Below, piece by piece: positions 6,227 to 8,387 of a stretch of DNA of 8,387 nucleotides (within the stretch, counting starts at the first letter, position 1; each line of letters begins with the position of its first letter). This stretch comes from Neisseriaceae bacterium. GTDB taxonomy: Bacteria; Pseudomonadota; Gammaproteobacteria; Burkholderiales; Neisseriaceae. A program made the position numbers and the translations under genes. The DNA lies in NCBI GenBank assembly GCA_030151665.1, contig JASLDB010000110.1:1-8387 (forward strand). The letters are read 5' to 3'. The notes beneath the pieces are model-generated. The model had not been told where the DNA came from, ran no database searches, and saw only the letters and a program-made list of their open reading frames with translations.

Positions 6227-6254
6227 ATTCTACCCATTTTTTGAAATTAATCAA
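6227..6254 (-). promoter_or_regulatory. Promoter candidate for greA upstream of the leader hairpin
   Basis: The minus strand reads TTGATT (-35, 6254-6249), a 16-nt spacer, and TAGAAT (-10, 6232-6227); matches are 4/6 and 5/6. An A at 6220 is a good start site. The promoter is upstream of the hairpin, and the 45 nt between the hairpin and greA contain no convincing promoter, so greA expression would need readthrough. Confidence 0.5.
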
Positions 6255-6263
6255 GATAAAAAT

Positions 6264-6275
6264 CATGTATACATG
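6264..6275. repeat. Perfect 12-bp palindrome upstream of the greA promoter
   Basis: CATGTATACATG is a complete palindrome centred about 50 bp upstream of the predicted greA start site, a position typical of activator sites. Read on the minus strand it is followed by ATTTTTAT, so a weak contribution to terminating the AhpD-like transcript is an alternative. Confidence 0.4.
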
Positions 6276-6339
6276 CCATACAAATATGACTTATCTCATG
6301 CTGCTACTAATTTTTTTCTATTTTGGCAGATTAATATGC

Positions 6340-6780
6340 TTATACGCTGCGCATGGCAATGCCTACCCGATTCATCGCATTCATATTGGAAATAATCATG
6401 CTCATGTCACTGATGGCAGCATCGCTAAAATGTAACTTCATGGCAACAAACTCCGCCTGTGCCACATGGGTTTGGGTAATCTGCGTTAAACTATCCGCCC
6501 AAGCCAAGGCAGTCTTTTCCGCTGCCGAAAAAAGCTGGCTGCATTGCCAACCACCTAATTCATGTATTTTTTGCTCACTCACCCCCAAATGCTTCAATTC
6601 CTGGCTGTGTAAATGCAAGCAATAACTGCATCCATTCAGTTGCGATACCCGCAACTCCAACATCGCCACCCATTCAGGATTGACATTGCCTGCTTTTGCA
6701 ACTGCTTTTCGCACTTGGATAAAACCTGCAAAGGCAGAGGCTGAAAGTTCAGTGTAAGGTAAACGAGGGTATTCAGTCAT
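6340..6780 (-). CDS. AhpD-like protein of the carboxymuconolactone decarboxylase family
   Basis: The 146-residue product matches the AhpD-like alkylhydroperoxidase group of the carboxymuconolactone decarboxylase family: an all-helical core with ELRVSQLNGCSYCLHLHSQEL (about 42-62), containing the redox pair C51-x-x-C54 and H58. Related proteins reduce peroxides or act on small organic substrates; the CxxCxxxH motif favours a thiol redox role over lactone decarboxylation. The substrate cannot be read from sequence. The N-terminus MTEYPRLPYTELS resembles homologs. The ATG (6780-6778) overlaps the end of the upstream DUF2798-like gene by 8 nt, with only a weak GAAAG ribosome site, which points to translational coupling. 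The divergent LysR-type gene beyond it is the likely regulator. Confidence 0.85.
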   Translation of the reverse strand: MTEYPRLPYTELSASAFAGFIQVRKAVAKAGNVNPEWVAMLELRVSQLNGCSYCLHLHSQELKHLGVSEQKIHELGGWQCSQLFSAAEKTALAWADSLTQITQTHVAQAEFVAMKLHFSDAAISDMSMIISNMNAMNRVGIAMRSV

Positions 6781-7000
6781 GTTTTGCTTTCAATAAATCA
6801 TTAACAATATAAGCCGATATTTTTTGCACTCTGGGTGCAATCATCAATACACTCAAAAAAGCCACAGGCCAAGCCATCACAAAAGCACGCGCCCATTTCC
6901 ATAAAAAATCTGGGGAAAAGCCGAGATTTAACATACTCACCCACAGTGTCATGATTAAAGTCATGATGGCTGACATCAATATTGCAAACACTACTCTCAT
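6773..7000 (-). CDS. DUF2798-like small membrane protein
   Basis: This 75-residue protein has two predicted membrane helices, about 4-27 and 36-56. The pattern VVFAILMSAIMTLIMT, then WARAFVMAWPVAFLSVLMIAP, is what I recall for DUF2798, a short two-helix family of unknown function. The start is ATG 7000-6998 with AGGAAG (7011-7006) and a 5-nt spacer, the best ribosome site of this module. Its stop overlaps the start of the AhpD-like gene by 8 nt, so the two are almost certainly one operon. It is divergent from the LysR-type gene across 94 bp. It might act as a membrane partner of the AhpD-like protein, but that rests only on gene position. Confidence 0.8.
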   Translation of the reverse strand: MRVVFAILMSAIMTLIMTLWVSMLNLGFSPDFLWKWARAFVMAWPVAFLSVLMIAPRVQKISAYIVNDLLKAKHD

Positions 7001-7016
7001 GATAACTTCCTATTCG

Positions 7017-7030
7017 AATGATGAGTCATT
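7017..7030. repeat. Dyad over the DUF2798 operon promoter region
   Basis: AATGA (7017-7021) and TCATT (7026-7030) form an inverted repeat with a 4-nt spacer, nested with the palindrome ATTCGAAT (7012-7019). It overlaps the -10 candidate for the minus-strand operon and could be a regulator site. The arms are short, so chance is possible. Confidence 0.25.
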
Positions 7031-7033
7031 GTA
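7028..7033 (-). promoter_or_regulatory. -10 box candidate for the DUF2798/AhpD-like operon
   Basis: TACAAT (5/6) on the minus strand would start transcription near 7021, about 20 nt before the ATG at 7000. No good -35 box stands 16-18 nt upstream, which suits a promoter that needs an activator such as the divergent LysR-type protein. Confidence 0.35.
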
Positions 7034-7036
7034 TTA

Positions 7037-7086
7037 AAATTTCATTTACAATAAAATAGTCATTTATTTAATTTTAAATTTCATTT
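7037..7086 (+). repeat. Two copies of an 11-bp direct repeat in the divergent intergenic region
   Basis: AAATTTCATTT occurs at 7037-7047 and again at 7076-7086, 39 bp apart start to start. The second copy overlaps the dyad at the lysR start codon. Spaced half-sites of this kind are common for LysR-type tetramers, though the sequence is low in complexity. Confidence 0.4.
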
Positions 7087-7093
7087 TTGAAAT
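7078..7093. promoter_or_regulatory. LysR-type operator candidate abutting the lysR start codon
   Basis: ATTTCA (7078-7083) and TGAAAT (7088-7093) form a perfect 6-bp dyad with a 4-nt spacer, and it contains the T-N11-A pattern typical of LysR-type boxes. It ends one base before the lysR ATG, so a bound protein would block lysR expression (autorepression). In RNA the dyad would also fold over the weak ribosome site. Confidence 0.45.
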
Positions 7094-7094
7094 C

Positions 7095-8012
7095 ATGCTA
7101 GACAACTTATATTGTTTTATTCAAATCGTGGATGCAGGTAGTTTAAAAGAAGCCGCTCGGCGTATGGCTATTCCTGCGCCGACGCTAACACGGCGATTAC
7201 GTACTTTAGAAGAGCAACTCAATTGTCGTCTATTGCACCGCAGCGCAAGACAGCTAAGCATGACACCCGAAGGGTTGCATTATTATGAGAAATGCAAACC
7301 ACTATTTCGCTCACTCAACCAAGCAACACAAGAAATTCATGCCAGTATCAATGATATATCAGGTTTTATTCGGGTATTGGCTCCGTTGAATTTATCCAAT
7401 TCTTTGCTTTACCCCATTTGGCAAGAGTTTATGGAGCGTTATCCACAAATCGACCTTGAATTGCGCTTGAGTAACTTCAATGAAAATATTTTTGAGATGG
7501 GTGGTGATTTGGCCATTCGCTTGGGTAAGCAACCTGACTCAACCATGTCACAACGCTTATTAGGCTATGTTGCCTTTCGTTTGGTGGCTTCGCCTGATTA
7601 TGTCTCCAAACACCCGACCATTAATACACCTAGCGATTTACCCCAACACAAATGGCTGATAAGCGAACCCATGAGCAAAATTCGCTTACAAGAACGAGAA
7701 AATCCCTTGGCAGAAGTCTTTACATGGCAGCCTGAAAAAGCAGTATTGCGGGTAAATGAATTTTCTATTGCTTTACGCATGGCCAAAGCCGGTCGAGGTT
7801 TATTGTATGTCCCTTTAAGCCAATGTGCTGATGCCATTGAGTCTGGTGAACTCCTCACAATCCTCCCCAATTATTGCATCCCCAAGCGAGAAATTTACGC
7901 CATTTGGCCCACACAAAAATTATTGCCGGCAAGGGTTAGGGCTTTATTGGATTTGTTGATTGAAGTATTAAGTCAACATCCTTTTGTTTTTCAATCTCCC
8001 ACCTTACGATAA
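7095..8012 (+). CDS. LysR-type transcriptional regulator
   Basis: The 305-residue product has the standard length and layout. An N-terminal winged helix-turn-helix covers residues 1-60, with FIQIVDAGSLKEAARRMAI, then PAPTLTRRLRTLEEQLNCRLLHRSARQLSMTPEG. A linker helix follows (about 61-88), then an effector-binding domain (about 90-295) with APLNLSNSLLYPIWQEFMERYPQIDLEL, DLAIRLG (138-144) and ASPDYV (165-170), which places it near the CrgA/DmlR group. The inducer cannot be inferred. The ATG at 7095 has only a weak ribosome site but gives the family N-terminus. It is divergent from the DUF2798/AhpD-like operon, the usual position of a LysR regulator relative to its target. Its last 22 bases overlap the 3' end of the opposing gene. 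Confidence 0.93.
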   Translation: MLDNLYCFIQIVDAGSLKEAARRMAIPAPTLTRRLRTLEEQLNCRLLHRSARQLSMTPEGLHYYEKCKPLFRSLNQATQEIHASINDISGFIRVLAPLNLSNSLLYPIWQEFMERYPQIDLELRLSNFNENIFEMGGDLAIRLGKQPDSTMSQRLLGYVAFRLVASPDYVSKHPTINTPSDLPQHKWLISEPMSKIRLQERENPLAEVFTWQPEKAVLRVNEFSIALRMAKAGRGLLYVPLSQCADAIESGELLTILPNYCIPKREIYAIWPTQKLLPARVRALLDLLIEVLSQHPFVFQSPTLR

Positions 8013-8387
8013 TCTTCCCTATTTGGCTTCATGGCATCATCGTCTATGACTTTATCAATTCTGGCAATGAGCATCGGTACCCAAGTGTATTGGTGTTTAA
8101 GGGGCACTTGCTGCAAGGCTTTTTGTCCATCAATCACCTGCCAACGTCCTAAATCCACACCAGCCATTTTCTGAGCCAAACCAGCAACAGCAATCACCAG
8201 GCGATTATCCACATTGGCACGATTCAATGGCAAACTCAATCGTTGTATTGGCACACTAAAAGTGTGTTGTACCTGTGATTCAGGTATTTTGTATTGCACA
8301 TTCACTTGCGCATAATGCAAAGGCTTGGTATTTGGCAACTGCTTTAATGCAGATGGTGTCAAATAAAGTTCATACATGGCAATCACT
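7991..8387 (-). CDS. C-terminal fragment of a YfbK-like von Willebrand A protein (DUF3520 region)
   Basis: The frame is open to the right edge and encodes the last 131 residues of a larger protein. Its start, VIAMYELYLTPSA, followed by PLHYAQVNVQYKIP, and a later segment RLVIAVAGLAQKM, match what I recall of DUF3520, the C-terminal domain of E. coli YfbK-type von Willebrand factor A proteins (VTALYE..., YKLP...). The complete protein should have a vWA domain with a MIDAS metal site to the right of the window. Its role is unknown. GTG 8386 and ATG 8377 are internal codons, not starts, if this reading is right. It converges with lysR with a 22-bp overlap and no terminator between them. The identification rests on memory of motifs, so it is moderate. 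Confidence 0.65.
   Translation of the reverse strand, partial: VIAMYELYLTPSALKQLPNTKPLHYAQVNVQYKIPESQVQHTFSVPIQRLSLPLNRANVDNRLVIAVAGLAQKMAGVDLGRWQVIDGQKALQQVPLKHQYTWVPMLIARIDKVIDDDAMKPNREDYRKVGD

Noticed and set aside
6201..6435. Two overlapping plus-strand reading frames of 64 codons between greA and the AhpD-like gene
   Set aside because: They run antisense through the start of the greA promoter region and the end of the AhpD-like gene, have no ribosome site or family signature, and look like chance open frames.
1..8387. A defence system, mobile element or CRISPR array
   Set aside because: No transposase, integrase, nuclease, toxin-antitoxin pair, spaced repeats or terminal inverted repeats are visible on either strand.

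Overview
The window looks like chromosomal DNA from an AT-rich gammaproteobacterium. The gene order greA, small membrane protein, divergent yhbY, rlmE, ftsH, folP, glmM is a classic gammaproteobacterial block, and the extra DUF4149-type gene between greA and yhbY matches my recollection of the Pseudomonas order rather than the E. coli one. I cannot name the genus from sequence alone.

Layout. The left edge (1-824, minus) is the N-terminal two thirds of glmM. Then, all on the minus strand, come folP (914-1768), ftsH (1830-3953, GTG start) and rlmE (4015-4668). A 100-bp divergent promoter region separates rlmE from yhbY (4769-5047, plus), which ends in a clear intrinsic terminator. A DUF4149-like membrane protein (5099-5587, minus) lies downstream of greA (5648-6124, minus). 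The greA upstream region holds a promoter, then a strong hairpin with a U-tract, then the Shine-Dalgarno sequence, an arrangement resembling the E. coli greA leader that yields GraL RNAs. Beyond this the conserved block stops: carAB, which precede greA in Pseudomonas, are absent. In their place is a small module: an AhpD-like carboxymuconolactone decarboxylase-family protein (6340-6780, minus), an overlapping DUF2798-type membrane protein (6773-7000, minus) and a divergent LysR-type regulator (7095-8012, plus) with a dyad operator candidate abutting its start codon. The right edge (7991-8387, minus) is the C-terminal end of a YfbK-like von Willebrand A protein whose 3' end overlaps lysR tail to tail.

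How the parts relate. The conserved block covers cell-wall precursor synthesis (GlmM), folate synthesis (FolP), membrane proteolysis (FtsH), ribosome maturation (RlmE, YhbY) and transcript cleavage (GreA), a functional mix kept together by old synteny. The DUF2798/AhpD-like pair is probably one translationally coupled operon controlled by the divergent LysR protein.

No defence system, mobile element, CRISPR array, tRNA or rRNA gene is visible. The observations most worth checking are regulatory: the GraL-like greA leader, the intercistronic hairpin in front of folP, the lysR operator, and the unusual starts of rlmE and ftsH. No intergenic gap reaches 300 bases.
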